64,000 nt of DNA from Bacteriovoracaceae bacterium (lineage in GTDB: Bacteria > Bdellovibrionota > Bacteriovoracia > Bacteriovoracales > Bacteriovoracaceae). The notes under the pieces were generated by a model. That model saw only the letters and a program-made list of their open reading frames with translations, was not told the DNA's origin and searched no databases. A program made the translations under genes and the position numbers. The first letter of the stretch is position 1; the number at the start of each line of letters is the position of its first letter. This document shows, in pieces, positions 33,548 to 42,215 of this stretch. The DNA lies in the NCBI GenBank assembly GCA_019752535.1, contig JAIEMA010000045.1:1-64000 (forward strand), given 5' to 3'.

Positions 33548-34828
33548 AATTTTTTTTCTCGTAAGAATCAGTAAGCTCAAAGCGACTAGACATAAAGATG
33601 TGCTGAGTCCCACCCAAAAGCCTTGAGCTTCCATTCCCACTTTATTTCCAAGAATCCATCCTAACGGAATACCTATCAACCAGTAGCCAATAAAAGTGAC
33701 GACCGATACAGGTTTAGAGATAGAGAGGCCTCGCAAGATGGCAGAGAGAGTCACTTGGGAGCCATCAAAAACTTGAAAAATGGCAACCCAGAAAATCAAT
33801 TTCACTCCCCACTCCATTACATCACTTGCAGGGCCAAAAATAGAGAGGATTGGGCGTGGAAAAAGAGCAAAAGTTAAAGCAGAACAGGCCATAAAAGTGA
33901 TGCTCATCGACAAGCCGGTCCATGCATAGCGAGAGACCATATCGGGATTTTTTTCCCCAAAAGCATGCCCTACTTTCACTCCAACGGCACTGGCAATCGC
34001 CATCGGAACCATGAATGTGATCGAAGCCAAAGTCAGTACAAGACTATTGGCGGCAGTTTGCACCTCACCAAAGCTTCCAACAAATATGGTAACGGAACAG
34101 AAAGCCATCACTTCAAAGAACATGGAAATAGCTGAAGGCGCACCAAGTTTGATCACATCAAAAATGAATTCTTTTTCCACTTCAAATCTTTTGAGCATTG
34201 TTGGAATTAACGGAATTAACAAAGAGAGTCCGAGAAAATTTCGAATCCAGAATGAAGCCCACGCCAATCCATCCACACCTAAAGCCGGCATGCCATACTC
34301 TCCAAAAACTAGAGCGCGATTTAAAAAGATATTGAGCGGAACACCGATAATAGCCACGGCATTCGCCAGCCATGTTCTTTCATGGGCTTGAAGCCATTCA
34401 CGCAGTGAGGTGTAAACGAAAACTCCAGGCATCGACCAAGCAGAAATTCGAATATAAGACATCACCATTTCTGTGATCTTTGCATCGTATTTTAAAAGTG
34501 GGACGGCCAGAGATGAGAGATAGGTCAGAATAACAAAAGGAATGGATAGCAATAAAGCGTAGGCCAGAGAAGTCGTAGCGAGATGTGTTGTGTCTCTCTT
34601 TTCTCCACGTCTTTGAGCAATTAAAGGAGAGAGAGCAAATTGAAAGGCAAGGCCCACAACAAACACTGGATTGGCAAAAGCCACAGCTAGTCCAATCGCT
34701 GCGAGTGCAGTCGTTGAATGTTGAGTGGCAATCATGACATCACCCGCACCGATGAGCATGAGACCCAACTGGCCAATCACAACAGGCATAGCAAATTTAA
34801 TAAGCTCAATATAAACGGATTTCTTCAT
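33530..34828 (-). CDS. MATE-family multidrug/sodium exporter
   Basis: 432 residues with twelve predicted helices in two halves. Conserved features include PVVIGQLGLMLIGAGDVMIATQ in helices 1-2 (shown in part) and PSAISMFFEVMAF at the start of the second half. GAPSAIS and the matching MPVVIGQ mark the internal repeat. It exports cationic compounds or drugs by Na+ or H+ antiport. It is 18 bases downstream of the deformylase gene and could be co-transcribed. Confidence 0.93.
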   Translation of the reverse strand: MKKSVYIELIKFAMPVVIGQLGLMLIGAGDVMIATQHSTTALAAIGLAVAFANPVFVVGLAFQFALSPLIAQRRGEKRDTTHLATTSLAYALLLSIPFVILTYLSSLAVPLLKYDAKITEMVMSYIRISAWSMPGVFVYTSLREWLQAHERTWLANAVAIIGVPLNIFLNRALVFGEYGMPALGVDGLAWASFWIRNFLGLSLLIPLIPTMLKRFEVEKEFIFDVIKLGAPSAISMFFEVMAFCSVTIFVGSFGEVQTAANSLVLTLASITFMVPMAIASAVGVKVGHAFGEKNPDMVSRYAWTGLSMSITFMACSALTFALFPRPILSIFGPASDVMEWGVKLIFWVAIFQVFDGSQVTLSAILRGLSISKPVSVVTFIGYWLIGIPLGWILGNKVGMEAQGFWVGLSTSLCLVALSLLILTRKKISDLSV

Positions 34829-34846
34829 GAGGGATTCAATGTTTCA

Positions 34847-35404
34847 CTAAACGTCTTCTTCGTCTAGCGAAGGTGCTTGGCCGTAGAACTGCTGAAACTC
34901 TTCCTGAAAGCTTAAAAGACGCATATCTTCCATGCGATCAACGTAGAGATGACCCCACAAATGATCCAATTCGTGCTGAACAACTGTAGCGAGAAAATTT
35001 TCAGCGATAAGAATTTTCTCTTCACCCCTCTCATTAAGGTAAGTGACTTTCACTTTACGAGGACGTTCCACAAATCCTCTCAGTCCAGGAACCGAGAGAC
35101 AGCCCTCCCAAAAACCTTGAGTCGCCATATCTAGCACTTCAAGAACGGGATTAATGAAGATTGTAAAAGGTAAGCCTTCCGTACTTCCGTAGCGATTCTT
35201 TCCTTCCTCAAGTTCAATAACGGCCACTTGAACCGACTCACCCACTTGAGGAGCCGCTAATCCAATCCCCCCATGATGCTTCATGCTCTCTCTCATATCA
35301 CTGAGAAATTGTTGAAAATCAGCTGATTGAATATCGGCGACACTCACTTTGTGGGCCGTTTGTCTGAGGATGGGATGACCCATTCTTAAAAGTGGTCTAA
35401 TCAT
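34847..35404 (-). CDS. def: Peptide deformylase
   Basis: 185 residues. The three motifs are GIGLAAPQVG, EGCLSVPG and QHELDHLWG, giving the Cys/His/His metal site and catalytic Glu. It removes the formyl group from nascent proteins. No fmt gene is adjacent, unlike the common def-fmt pair. The C-terminal ~25 residues are acidic. Confidence 0.95.
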   Translation of the reverse strand: MIRPLLRMGHPILRQTAHKVSVADIQSADFQQFLSDMRESMKHHGGIGLAAPQVGESVQVAVIELEEGKNRYGSTEGLPFTIFINPVLEVLDMATQGFWEGCLSVPGLRGFVERPRKVKVTYLNERGEEKILIAENFLATVVQHELDHLWGHLYVDRMEDMRLLSFQEEFQQFYGQAPSLDEEDV

Positions 35405-35506
35405 GCAGAAAATATTAGCAGTTTCAGTGTCCTAGATAAACTTTTTCCCTCAACTTTTATTTTGAATAACCGATAAGAAAGGTTGTAAGCCCCTAATGGA
35501 GTTCCT

Positions 35507-36190
35507 ATGAGTAATTTCTTAATAAAGACTTTTGTACTCTCCACTCTTCTGATTTCATTCAGTTCAATAGCTTATGCTCAATTTACCGACAAAAAAGATC
35601 CACTATTTAAAGTCGAAGCCGATCTTCTTAGCGAAGGAGAAGTTCATTTTTCTCAATACACTATGAAGGGCTCAACCCTAGAGAAAGAACTTCCAGAAAT
35701 TATTGAATTGGATGCTGGCAAATTTCTCAACCAAGAAGGGGCAACCATCGAGTTAGCAAAAACAGCTTACGTGGTGAATAAGCCGGTTGGTTTTTTTTCT
35801 ACAGAACAGATGAGTGATCCAAAGTGGTTAAGCCAAATTACAGGCTCTGAACTTAAAAAAACTGAAAATGGAGATTTCGTTAATCAGAAGAAAGAAGAAG
35901 TAAAAGTATTCTTTGACTCAGATGATTTAAGTAATTTAAAAAGTTCAAAAGTCGTTCATTCAATTTCTCAAAGCAAAAAACTTGATCCTATTGCACTGAG
36001 CGGGTTTTCGACTGTTTTAATACAAATGAAAAAAAGCATCCAAATTTTTAACCACATTCCCCTTTCACCCTCTAAGACTCTTATCATTAGCTATCAACTC
36101 TCAGTTGTTGAGAAGTCTATCTCTGGGCAGGGAAGTAGAAAAAAATTCCTTAAAGACACTGAAGCAAGACTCAAAGCGACTTATCCCTAA
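35507..36190 (+). CDS. Secreted protein of unknown function
   Basis: 227 residues with signal peptide (LIKTFVLSTLLISFSSIAYAQ). The mature part is charged and mixed alpha/beta without cysteines. GGAGTTCCT before the ATG is a good ribosome site. It converges with the first radical SAM gene, stops overlapping by 4 bases, so no co-transcription. No family recognised, and I do not see a modification-precursor signature in it. Confidence 0.65.
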   Translation: MSNFLIKTFVLSTLLISFSSIAYAQFTDKKDPLFKVEADLLSEGEVHFSQYTMKGSTLEKELPEIIELDAGKFLNQEGATIELAKTAYVVNKPVGFFSTEQMSDPKWLSQITGSELKKTENGDFVNQKKEEVKVFFDSDDLSNLKSSKVVHSISQSKKLDPIALSGFSTVLIQMKKSIQIFNHIPLSPSKTLIISYQLSVVEKSISGQGSRKKFLKDTEARLKATYP

Positions 36191-37410
36191 TCAAAGAATT
36201 GAGATAACTCTGGGAGTGTCTTCGAAACTGACTCCGCTCTCAACTTATCAAGTTGGATTGTATACAGTTTAAAATCTTCAAACATTGCTGGATTTGATTT
36301 CGCATTCAAGGCATTAAAGACTTCGTCAAAAAGCGTATACTTAACCTCAAATCTCTTCTGAAAACTCTCTTCATAAGTCTTTAATTTGTTGTAACAAAAT
36401 TTCTTAGCAGCATCTGGCATGTGTTCTACTCGGTAGAATTCCGGAAAGTGAACGACATTATAAATAAATCCGTAAGAGCGGTGGGGTTCGTGCTTATTAG
36501 GCTTAATGTGACCTACGCTTATAAAATACTCAACAATCTCATCCAGGTAAAAAACATTCAGACTCGAGACGGTGATATTGAAATTTAGATTAAATTTGCC
36601 ATCTACCAATCGCCTTATATTTCTATCCAGCTGTGTCCAGTTCGTCCCGCTGCGAATGTATTCCGATTTCTCACCTACAGCATCAAGACTTCCACTAATA
36701 ACAACATCTTTAAACTGTTTCCAAAAATCATTTACAAAGTCATTACCTTTGAAATTGAGAGTACTCAAATTGGAGTTATACCTCAGTTTAACATCGAATC
36801 TTTTTTTATCTTTTAAAAGGTTAAGCACTTTTAAATGCTCTTCCATGATGAGTGGTTCGCCACCAGCAAAATAGATTTCCTTCACCTTGTCAGCGTAGCT
36901 CTCAATCAACTTGACTCTGCCCTCAGAATTGTTTTTCCATCCCCCTTGATCAGGAATGTATTGCCCCATGGCTTTAGCATCTTCTAGCCATGAAGTTGAA
37001 TAACTCGGATTACATGTTCGGCATTTAAAATTACAATAGTTTGAAAAACGAAAATCCCAATATTCTAGGTTTACTTCTTCACAGCTTCCATCGGCTTGAG
37101 TGGATTGAATCACTTCCCCCACACGGCTAAAACTTTTGACCATGTTGTTTTCAACATTTGTTCTAAAGCTTCCACCACCTACGGCTTCATTGCGATAACA
37201 AATCTCGCATCTTGCATCACCTTTCTCAGTCATTAGATTTTTCCTGAGAGACTTAATTCCATCGCTGTTCCAGATTTCCTCAAGAGATGTTTTGTTTATG
37301 TTTCCAATCACTGAATTTTGCATGGGCTGCATTATGCAGCATGGCCTAACATCACCATTGGGATCAACTTGCAAATGACTCCATGGAATTGAGCAAAAAA
37401 CTTTAGACAT
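36187..37410 (-). CDS. Radical SAM protein with N-terminal SPASM/twitch domain (copy A)
   Basis: 407 residues. The N-terminal ~75 residues hold an auxiliary iron-sulfur domain: FCSIPWSHL, DVRPCCIM, EIWNS and RCEICY. The radical SAM core follows, with the 4Fe-4S loop NYCNFKCRTC (C-x3-C-x2-C) and AGGEPLIMEEH for SAM binding. In most SPASM enzymes that domain is C-terminal, so the order is permuted. It resembles the family annotated as twitch-domain radical SAM proteins, for which I know no assigned reaction. It is divergent from copies B and C with a 69-base gap. Confidence 0.85.
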   Translation of the reverse strand: MSKVFCSIPWSHLQVDPNGDVRPCCIMQPMQNSVIGNINKTSLEEIWNSDGIKSLRKNLMTEKGDARCEICYRNEAVGGGSFRTNVENNMVKSFSRVGEVIQSTQADGSCEEVNLEYWDFRFSNYCNFKCRTCNPSYSTSWLEDAKAMGQYIPDQGGWKNNSEGRVKLIESYADKVKEIYFAGGEPLIMEEHLKVLNLLKDKKRFDVKLRYNSNLSTLNFKGNDFVNDFWKQFKDVVISGSLDAVGEKSEYIRSGTNWTQLDRNIRRLVDGKFNLNFNITVSSLNVFYLDEIVEYFISVGHIKPNKHEPHRSYGFIYNVVHFPEFYRVEHMPDAAKKFCYNKLKTYEESFQKRFEVKYTLFDEVFNALNAKSNPAMFEDFKLYTIQLDKLRAESVSKTLPELSQFFD

Positions 37411-37479
37411 AAGAACCCCAAAATTTGTGTAACCTTGGATTTATGATATCCTCAAATGAAGTCTAATAATGGAAAAAAT

Positions 37480-38814
37480 ATGAGTGAAAAAAAACCAAGT
37501 CAGTATTTTTGCATAGCTCCTTGGACTCATACTTATCTTAGCCCTCAAGCGGAACGACGCTTATGTTGTGCGAGTCGTGAAAAAGCCAACTGGCAGAGGC
37601 AGTATATTGACGCAGAAGGCTCTACAACGGAGAAATTCGATCCCCTTTCACTCAAAGAGCATTGGAATAGTGAGCACATGAAATCCGTGAGGAAGCGAAT
37701 CCTCGATGGGGAAAACATTCCTGAGTGCCAAGTTTGCAATCACAACATCCTTAACCTCTATACTTATCGAGATTACTTTACAAAAACACTCTTTCCTCAA
37801 AAAGTTCAGCAGGCCCTAGAGTCTACAGATGAAACTGGTTTCACAACGATGGAGCCGATAAGTTTTGATTATCGAATCTCCAATGTCTGTTCATTTAAAT
37901 GTCGGATGTGTGGTGAACTCTTCTCTAGCGCCTGGGAAGCCGAAAAAAGAGCTATGAACCAATGGGATCCAGAAAGAGATCGCTGGATGCTTCCAGAAAA
38001 TAAAAAACTTATTGAAAACTTTCAAGTTAATGTAGCAGAGCCTGAGCTTTGGGAAGCTGCAAAATCTGGCAAGCTTGAAGAGATCTACTGGGTTGGTGGA
38101 GAGCCACTCGCCTATCAAATACACTGGGACATTATGAAGTACTTGGTTGAAACTGACCAAGCCTCTAGAGTCACTGTTCGCTATAACACGAATCTCAATC
38201 GAATTAGTCAAAAGGGAGTCAATCTCTTCGAACTTCTACCCAAATTTAAAAATGTAAACATGTGTTGCTCGATCGATGCGACTGGTGAAATTGGTGAGTG
38301 GGTTCGCTCTGGTCTGAACTGGGAAAATTGGTTGAGAAATTTCAAGTCTGGTCTTTTTTTAACGAAACTCTTTGGCATGGATGCCATGGTGATGGATGTA
38401 ACCCTCACTCTGCCTGGAATGTTTGATGTTAAAAACCTTATTAAACTCGCTGTTGATCTTAGAGTGAAGACCTATGTAAAGATCACATTTGATTTTGACT
38501 CAGCGATTATGATGAGTCCGATGGCCCTTCCTCGAAAAATTCTCAATCGTCTTTGTGACGAACTCATCGAATTTGAAAAAGCGAATGGAAATCAATACAC
38601 AAGGATCTATACAGAGACTTTCGAGAGCATGAAGACTCGTCCTAACTTCGAGGAAAAATATCCAGACTGGAAAGAGGGTCAAATCGAAGGCAAGCATCGA
38701 CTTCAAAAGATAGCGAAGTATCGTGGAGACAATGAGGCATTTTCAATGGAGAAAATTCTCTCTCAAGACGCTGAAGTGTTAAACTGGTGGAGTAGTATCA
38801 ATGAAAAAGTCTAA
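37480..38814 (+). CDS. Radical SAM protein with N-terminal SPASM/twitch domain (copy B)
   Basis: 444 residues from the ATG at 37480, preceded by GGA 7 bases upstream; an in-frame ATG at 37456 lacks a ribosome site. Same layout as copy A: FCIAPWTHTYLSP, RRLCCAS, EHWNSEHMKSVRKR, ECQVCN, then the core loop NVCSFKCRMC and VGGEPLAYQIHW. Sequence between the motifs differs strongly from A and C, so the three are not recent duplicates. It overlaps copy C by 14 bases and must be translated with it. Confidence 0.85.
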   Translation: MSEKKPSQYFCIAPWTHTYLSPQAERRLCCASREKANWQRQYIDAEGSTTEKFDPLSLKEHWNSEHMKSVRKRILDGENIPECQVCNHNILNLYTYRDYFTKTLFPQKVQQALESTDETGFTTMEPISFDYRISNVCSFKCRMCGELFSSAWEAEKRAMNQWDPERDRWMLPENKKLIENFQVNVAEPELWEAAKSGKLEEIYWVGGEPLAYQIHWDIMKYLVETDQASRVTVRYNTNLNRISQKGVNLFELLPKFKNVNMCCSIDATGEIGEWVRSGLNWENWLRNFKSGLFLTKLFGMDAMVMDVTLTLPGMFDVKNLIKLAVDLRVKTYVKITFDFDSAIMMSPMALPRKILNRLCDELIEFEKANGNQYTRIYTETFESMKTRPNFEEKYPDWKEGQIEGKHRLQKIAKYRGDNEAFSMEKILSQDAEVLNWWSSINEKV

Positions 38815-40042
38815 AACCTTCTGTGTTCTCCCTTGGAATCACATGTCTGTTGACCCAAGTGGCATGACGTCACTTTGTTGTGTCAGTGACCACACGAATA
38901 ACCTCAACACATCAAGAAATTTTAATACACCAACCTTTAAACCGCTCAATCTGAACGAAAACAGCATGCTTGAGATGATGAACAGTGATTACTTCAGACA
39001 AGTTCGCTTACAAATGCTCAATGATGAGATACCGGATGCCTGTAAGCGCTGCTTTGAAGCAGAAAGTCTTGGCAGGAGCAGTAAGCGTATTGAAGAGATG
39101 GATCGTTTTTCATTAACGGAAGAGAAAGCTCGAGTTCTGACACAAGATGACGGCTCAATTCCACTTGCACTCGAATTTATTGAACTTCGCTTAGGCAATC
39201 TTTGTAATATTAAATGTCGCACTTGTAATCCTGGATCAAGTTCAAAGTGGACTTCTGAATACAATATCGTTCAAAAGAAACTCGATTTCGTAGCAGAATT
39301 TGAACACCCTACGAATTGCTCATGGACTGAAAGTGAAAAATTCTGGGATGACTTCCTAGAAAACAGTCGCAATGCCAAACTCCTTTACATTAATGGTGGT
39401 GAGCCCACGTTAGTTGAGAGGCACTGGAAATTCCTAGAGAGCCTTATTGCAAGAAAGCAAAATGAAGAAATGACTCTTTGGTACAACATCAACATGACGA
39501 ATCTACCACCAAAGCTCATTAATATTTGGAAACAGTTCAAGCGAGTGATCTTGTTTTGCTCGATTGACGATCTCTATGAGAGAAATAATTATCTGAGGAC
39601 AGGAACCAACTGGGATACAGTTGTCACGAATCTGGACACCATTCAATCTCATCCCTGGATTGAATCAAGTGTCTGTCAAACTGTGAGCTGGTTGAATATT
39701 TATACTCTGGATGAATTTTATTCCTACATGAAGAAGAGAAATTTAGACGTACATCTCAATTTGGTTTTTGATCCTAAGTTTCTTAACCCCTCAGTTCTAA
39801 ATGATGATTTAAAAAAGATTGTTTTAGATAAAGTTAAGTCAATTGATCCGTGGAAATTTGATTCTTTAAAAAGACACCTTACGATCCCAGGTAACGATCA
39901 ACTCTTTGAGCAGGGATTAATTTATAATAAGTTATTAGATGATATGCGATCTCATGATTTCAAAAAAATGTATCCTGAATGGTTTGAAATCATCATGTCT
40001 AATACAAAACTCAGCTACAAATCCTTGCCTCAGCAAGCCTAA
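38801..40042 (+). CDS. Radical SAM protein with N-terminal SPASM/twitch domain (copy C)
   Basis: 413 residues. FCVLPWNHMSVDPSG, TSLCCVSDH, EMMNSDYFRQVRLQ, ACKRCFEAE, core loop NLCNIKCRTC, INGGEPTLVERHW. The start ATG has GGAG upstream inside copy B. The final codons form one arm of a strong hairpin at 40025-40057. Three such enzymes together suggest sequential steps on one substrate, perhaps a cell-surface carbohydrate or peptide, but no precursor gene is evident. Confidence 0.85.
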   Translation: MKKSKTFCVLPWNHMSVDPSGMTSLCCVSDHTNNLNTSRNFNTPTFKPLNLNENSMLEMMNSDYFRQVRLQMLNDEIPDACKRCFEAESLGRSSKRIEEMDRFSLTEEKARVLTQDDGSIPLALEFIELRLGNLCNIKCRTCNPGSSSKWTSEYNIVQKKLDFVAEFEHPTNCSWTESEKFWDDFLENSRNAKLLYINGGEPTLVERHWKFLESLIARKQNEEMTLWYNINMTNLPPKLINIWKQFKRVILFCSIDDLYERNNYLRTGTNWDTVVTNLDTIQSHPWIESSVCQTVSWLNIYTLDEFYSYMKKRNLDVHLNLVFDPKFLNPSVLNDDLKKIVLDKVKSIDPWKFDSLKRHLTIPGNDQLFEQGLIYNKLLDDMRSHDFKKMYPEWFEIIMSNTKLSYKSLPQQA

Positions 40043-40057
40043 AGGCTTCTGAGGCAA
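40025..40057. repeat. Long stable hairpin spanning the copy C stop codon
   Basis: TTGCCTCAG (40025-40033), one bulged C, AAGCC, loop TAAA, GGCTT and CTGAGGCAA (40049-40057) form a 14-bp stem with one bulge. It covers the TAA of copy C and the gap to the convergent RaiA-like gene. Neither side has a U tract, so it is not a standard terminator. It may protect the mRNA end or stop transcription in both directions with a factor. Confidence 0.6.
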
Positions 40058-40068
40058 AGACAATAAAC

Positions 40069-40386
40069 TTACCCTTGAAGTCGTCTAAAGCGCTTATTGA
40101 TCTTGTCTTTTGTGTAGCGCTTAAACTCTCCAATCTTTCGCTCCAAATGCTCGAAAGCTGCCATTAAGCCTTCGGTTAGATTGGCGCCTTCGCCGGTCAC
40201 CCACCAATCCCTGCCTAAAGCTTGAACATGCACACGGGCCCGGTAGCGCTCGCCCTCTTGCCTGAAGCGAACACCCATTTGCTCTGCCACCGGAAAGCGT
40301 CTCTCTAAACGTGAGATTTCACGCTCTAGAATCGGTTGCATATAGGGTGATGAGGGGATGTTGTGCCAACTTACCTGTACGTTCAT
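40069..40386 (-). CDS. Ribosome hibernation factor, HPF/RaiA family
   Basis: 105 residues, the short form without the C-terminal dimerisation domain. VQVSWHNIPSSPYMQPILEREI shows the beta-alpha start (in part), then RVHVQALGRDWWVTGEGANLTEGLMAAF, the central strand-helix of the family, again given in part: VTGEGANLTEGLMAAFE. A basic tail (KDKINKRFRRLQ) fits ribosome binding. It sits downstream of a palindromic divergent region, consistent with stress control. Confidence 0.85.
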   Translation of the reverse strand: MNVQVSWHNIPSSPYMQPILEREISRLERRFPVAEQMGVRFRQEGERYRARVHVQALGRDWWVTGEGANLTEGLMAAFEHLERKIGEFKRYTKDKINKRFRRLQG

Positions 40387-40465
40387 AAGTACCTCCTTGT
40401 CGGTCCATAGTTAAAGCCTACGCCTCTAAAACGCTTAAAAACATGTCCAAATAGTGAAGTTTGAG

Positions 40466-40520
40466 TTCAGTTGAACTGAAGGATTGTCTAAAAATTTGAC
40501 AATAAGCCTAAAAGTGTCAA
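40466..40520. promoter_or_regulatory. Two inverted repeats in the divergent region of the RaiA-like gene
   Basis: TTCAGTT-G-AACTGAA (40466-40480) is a perfect 7-1-7 palindrome. TTGACA (40496-40501) and TGTCAA (40515-40520) form a second perfect inverted repeat with a 13-base spacer; TTGACA is also a consensus -35 box toward the plus-strand gene at 40603. Both lie in the 216-base region between divergent genes and look like regulator operators. Confidence 0.45.
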
Positions 40521-40602
40521 AAGCGTCACCTGCTAACTCTTCAATCTCACATAGGTCTTCTTGGCACGCGCTTTGGATATACAGAGGCACAGGGAGAAAC
40601 TT

Positions 40603-40959
40603 ATGAAAACGATCAACTTACATACACTTTTTGCTTTAGCCGGATTTCTTTTTATCCTCAACGCTAATGCTGCTATCAAATGCGAAACCGCGTTTGGTGA
40701 AAAAACTTTTGTCATCGAAGAAGACAGAGTTGTGTTTGAAAAAGATGTTCCTGAACAGGGTCGCTCGATTTCTTCAATCGACCAAGTTCGCACCGAGCGT
40801 CGTCACTTAGGTTTTGATAAGGTTCTTTTTAAAGAAGGTCTCAAGCACCGCATTCATATTGATAACAAATCTACTTTTAATGAAGTTGAAGATTATATGG
40901 TTATAACGTCCCCCAAGGGCCATGAAATGACATACCCCCTGTCATGTCATAAGTCCTAG
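40603..40959 (+). CDS. Small secreted protein of unknown function
   Basis: 118 residues from the ATG at 40603, which has GGGAG upstream. Signal peptide HTLFALAGFLFILNANA, then a mature part with two Cys (AIKCETAF; YPLSCHKS) at its ends, suggesting one disulfide. Alternating charged strands (FVIEEDRVVFEKDV) suggest a small beta protein. It has its own promoter region with inverted repeats and its own terminator. Confidence 0.7.
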   Translation: MKTINLHTLFALAGFLFILNANAAIKCETAFGEKTFVIEEDRVVFEKDVPEQGRSISSIDQVRTERRHLGFDKVLFKEGLKHRIHIDNKSTFNEVEDYMVITSPKGHEMTYPLSCHKS

Positions 40960-40980
40960 GTTTTCCCCCCTGTCAAAATG

Positions 40981-41011
40981 GGGCCCACCGGATGTGGGCC
41001 TCATTTTTTTT
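40981..41011 (+). terminator. Intrinsic terminator
   Basis: GGCCCAC (40982-40988) and GTGGGCC (40994-41000) form a 7-bp stem around CGGAT, extended by a G-T pair, followed by eight Ts. It ends transcription of the small secreted protein gene. Confidence 0.92.
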
Positions 41012-41048
41012 GCTTCACATCTCTTTCAATTTTTTCTACGCTCTTTGA

Positions 41049-41801
41049 ATGAAAACACTTTTGTTCGCTCTTCTCATTTCTACATCTGTCTTTGCACGCC
41101 CTCAAGTTTATACAGAGCTTTTGGATTATGTGATTCAAGCTCCAGATCAAGGCGAAACGGCCACTTGTCTTTTTGTAGGCTCAACGGGAGCGATGGAAAT
41201 TTTAGCGAACAAAAAACATCATCTCAAACACCAGCGCCCTGGCGATCGTTTTGATCTCGCTGAACAATTCTTGATCTGGCAGAAAGACTGGAATGAGCCA
41301 GGTCATCGTGTTGAAACTCCCATCCGAAAATTTAATTACGGTGAAGCCATCCATGCTTCAGATCTTCCCTTTGTCGCTTGGAATCCAGATGGCTCAGTCA
41401 ATAATCGAGTTTGGAAATACCCTCCTGGCTTTCAGACTCTTCCTCGAATTGAAGTTCCCAAGATTAAAACTGAGCAACTTTTTGTCCGCGGTGGAAAGTG
41501 GGATACCTACGTTTTAAAAAAAGGCGACATTGAGCTCATCAAAGAAGCGTTGTGGAAATACAAGTCTCCCATTCTCGTCAATTACAACGATGAAGGCTTC
41601 TGGCACGTGATCACGATTATCGGTTATGATGACACGCTTCAAGATGCTGCCTGCTATGACACACCTCAAGAAGAATGCGAGCAAACTCAAGACGGAGCTC
41701 TCTACATCCGTGACTCATTTGGAGTTCCCACAGAAGCACGCGACGCTGATTGGTTTCGCGTCAAAGGCAACGCTGCTTTCGTTGTTCGGCTAGTTGAATA
41801 A
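41049..41801 (+). CDS. Secreted papain-like (C1-type) cysteine peptidase-like protein
   Basis: 250 residues with signal peptide (LLFALLISTSVFA). The order of elements is that of papain-family peptidases: QGETATCLFVGSTGAMEI (oxyanion Gln, Cys nucleophile, helix), WHVITIIGYDD (catalytic His) and ALYIRDSFG, where the usual Asn of KNSWG is replaced by Asp. No pro-domain is seen. Probably an exported peptidase, useful to a predator; activity with Asp in the third position is uncertain. The end overlaps the convergent gene by 12 bases. Confidence 0.6.
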   Translation: MKTLLFALLISTSVFARPQVYTELLDYVIQAPDQGETATCLFVGSTGAMEILANKKHHLKHQRPGDRFDLAEQFLIWQKDWNEPGHRVETPIRKFNYGEAIHASDLPFVAWNPDGSVNNRVWKYPPGFQTLPRIEVPKIKTEQLFVRGGKWDTYVLKKGDIELIKEALWKYKSPILVNYNDEGFWHVITIIGYDDTLQDAACYDTPQEECEQTQDGALYIRDSFGVPTEARDADWFRVKGNAAFVVRLVE

Positions 41802-42209
41802 CTTTTTATCTGCAATTGAACTGCGAATAACTTTTCCATCTGCTAATTCAATACAAAGTACTGGAGGATACTGATCCATCATGTTAAGTCTATAAAGCAT
41901 GTGGCACAAATGATCCGCATGAGGAATGTTTTTGGATTTTTCCTCTCTATTTTGTCCAAAAAAAACATCTTCTCCCAACATCTGCAAAACTTCGTTTTCT
42001 GTCTTTCCCTGAATTATTTTAATAACGTCTTTTGCCATACTGAGTCTAGCAAGTGGCTCTCCACTCTTCTGATAGATCGCTTGAGCACCCCACCAATCAT
42101 CAGCCTGAAATGAACGAGTCATGTTGCTTGTGACAAAATAATTAATCACTCTATAGGTTGAAAAAAGAGAAAGAACGATACTTAGAATTATTAAAAACTT
42201 TCGATTCAT
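41790..42209 (-). CDS. Membrane-anchored protein of unknown function, leaderless start
   Basis: 139 residues from the ATG at 42209. One N-terminal helix (FLIILSIVLSLFSTYRVINYFV) anchors a small domain whose segment KTENEVLQMLGE recalls BamE/SmpA-type folds. It has two Cys (HLCHML; PVLCIEL). The start follows from the promoter: a consensus -10 ends 6 bases before this ATG, so an upstream ATG at 42230 would be outside the transcript. Confidence 0.6.
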   Translation of the reverse strand: MNRKFLIILSIVLSLFSTYRVINYFVTSNMTRSFQADDWWGAQAIYQKSGEPLARLSMAKDVIKIIQGKTENEVLQMLGEDVFFGQNREEKSKNIPHADHLCHMLYRLNMMDQYPPVLCIELADGKVIRSSIADKKLFN

Positions 42210-42215
42210 CGTTGT

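Noticed and set aside
35507-36190. The secreted protein beside the radical SAM cluster as a peptide substrate.
   Set aside because: It is convergent, not co-transcribed, has no repeated core or Cys-rich tail, and is too large to be a typical precursor.
40496-40501. TTGACA as a -35 box for the secreted protein gene at 40603.
   Set aside because: No -10-like hexamer at 16-18 bases; the inverted repeat with TGTCAA explains it better, though both could apply.
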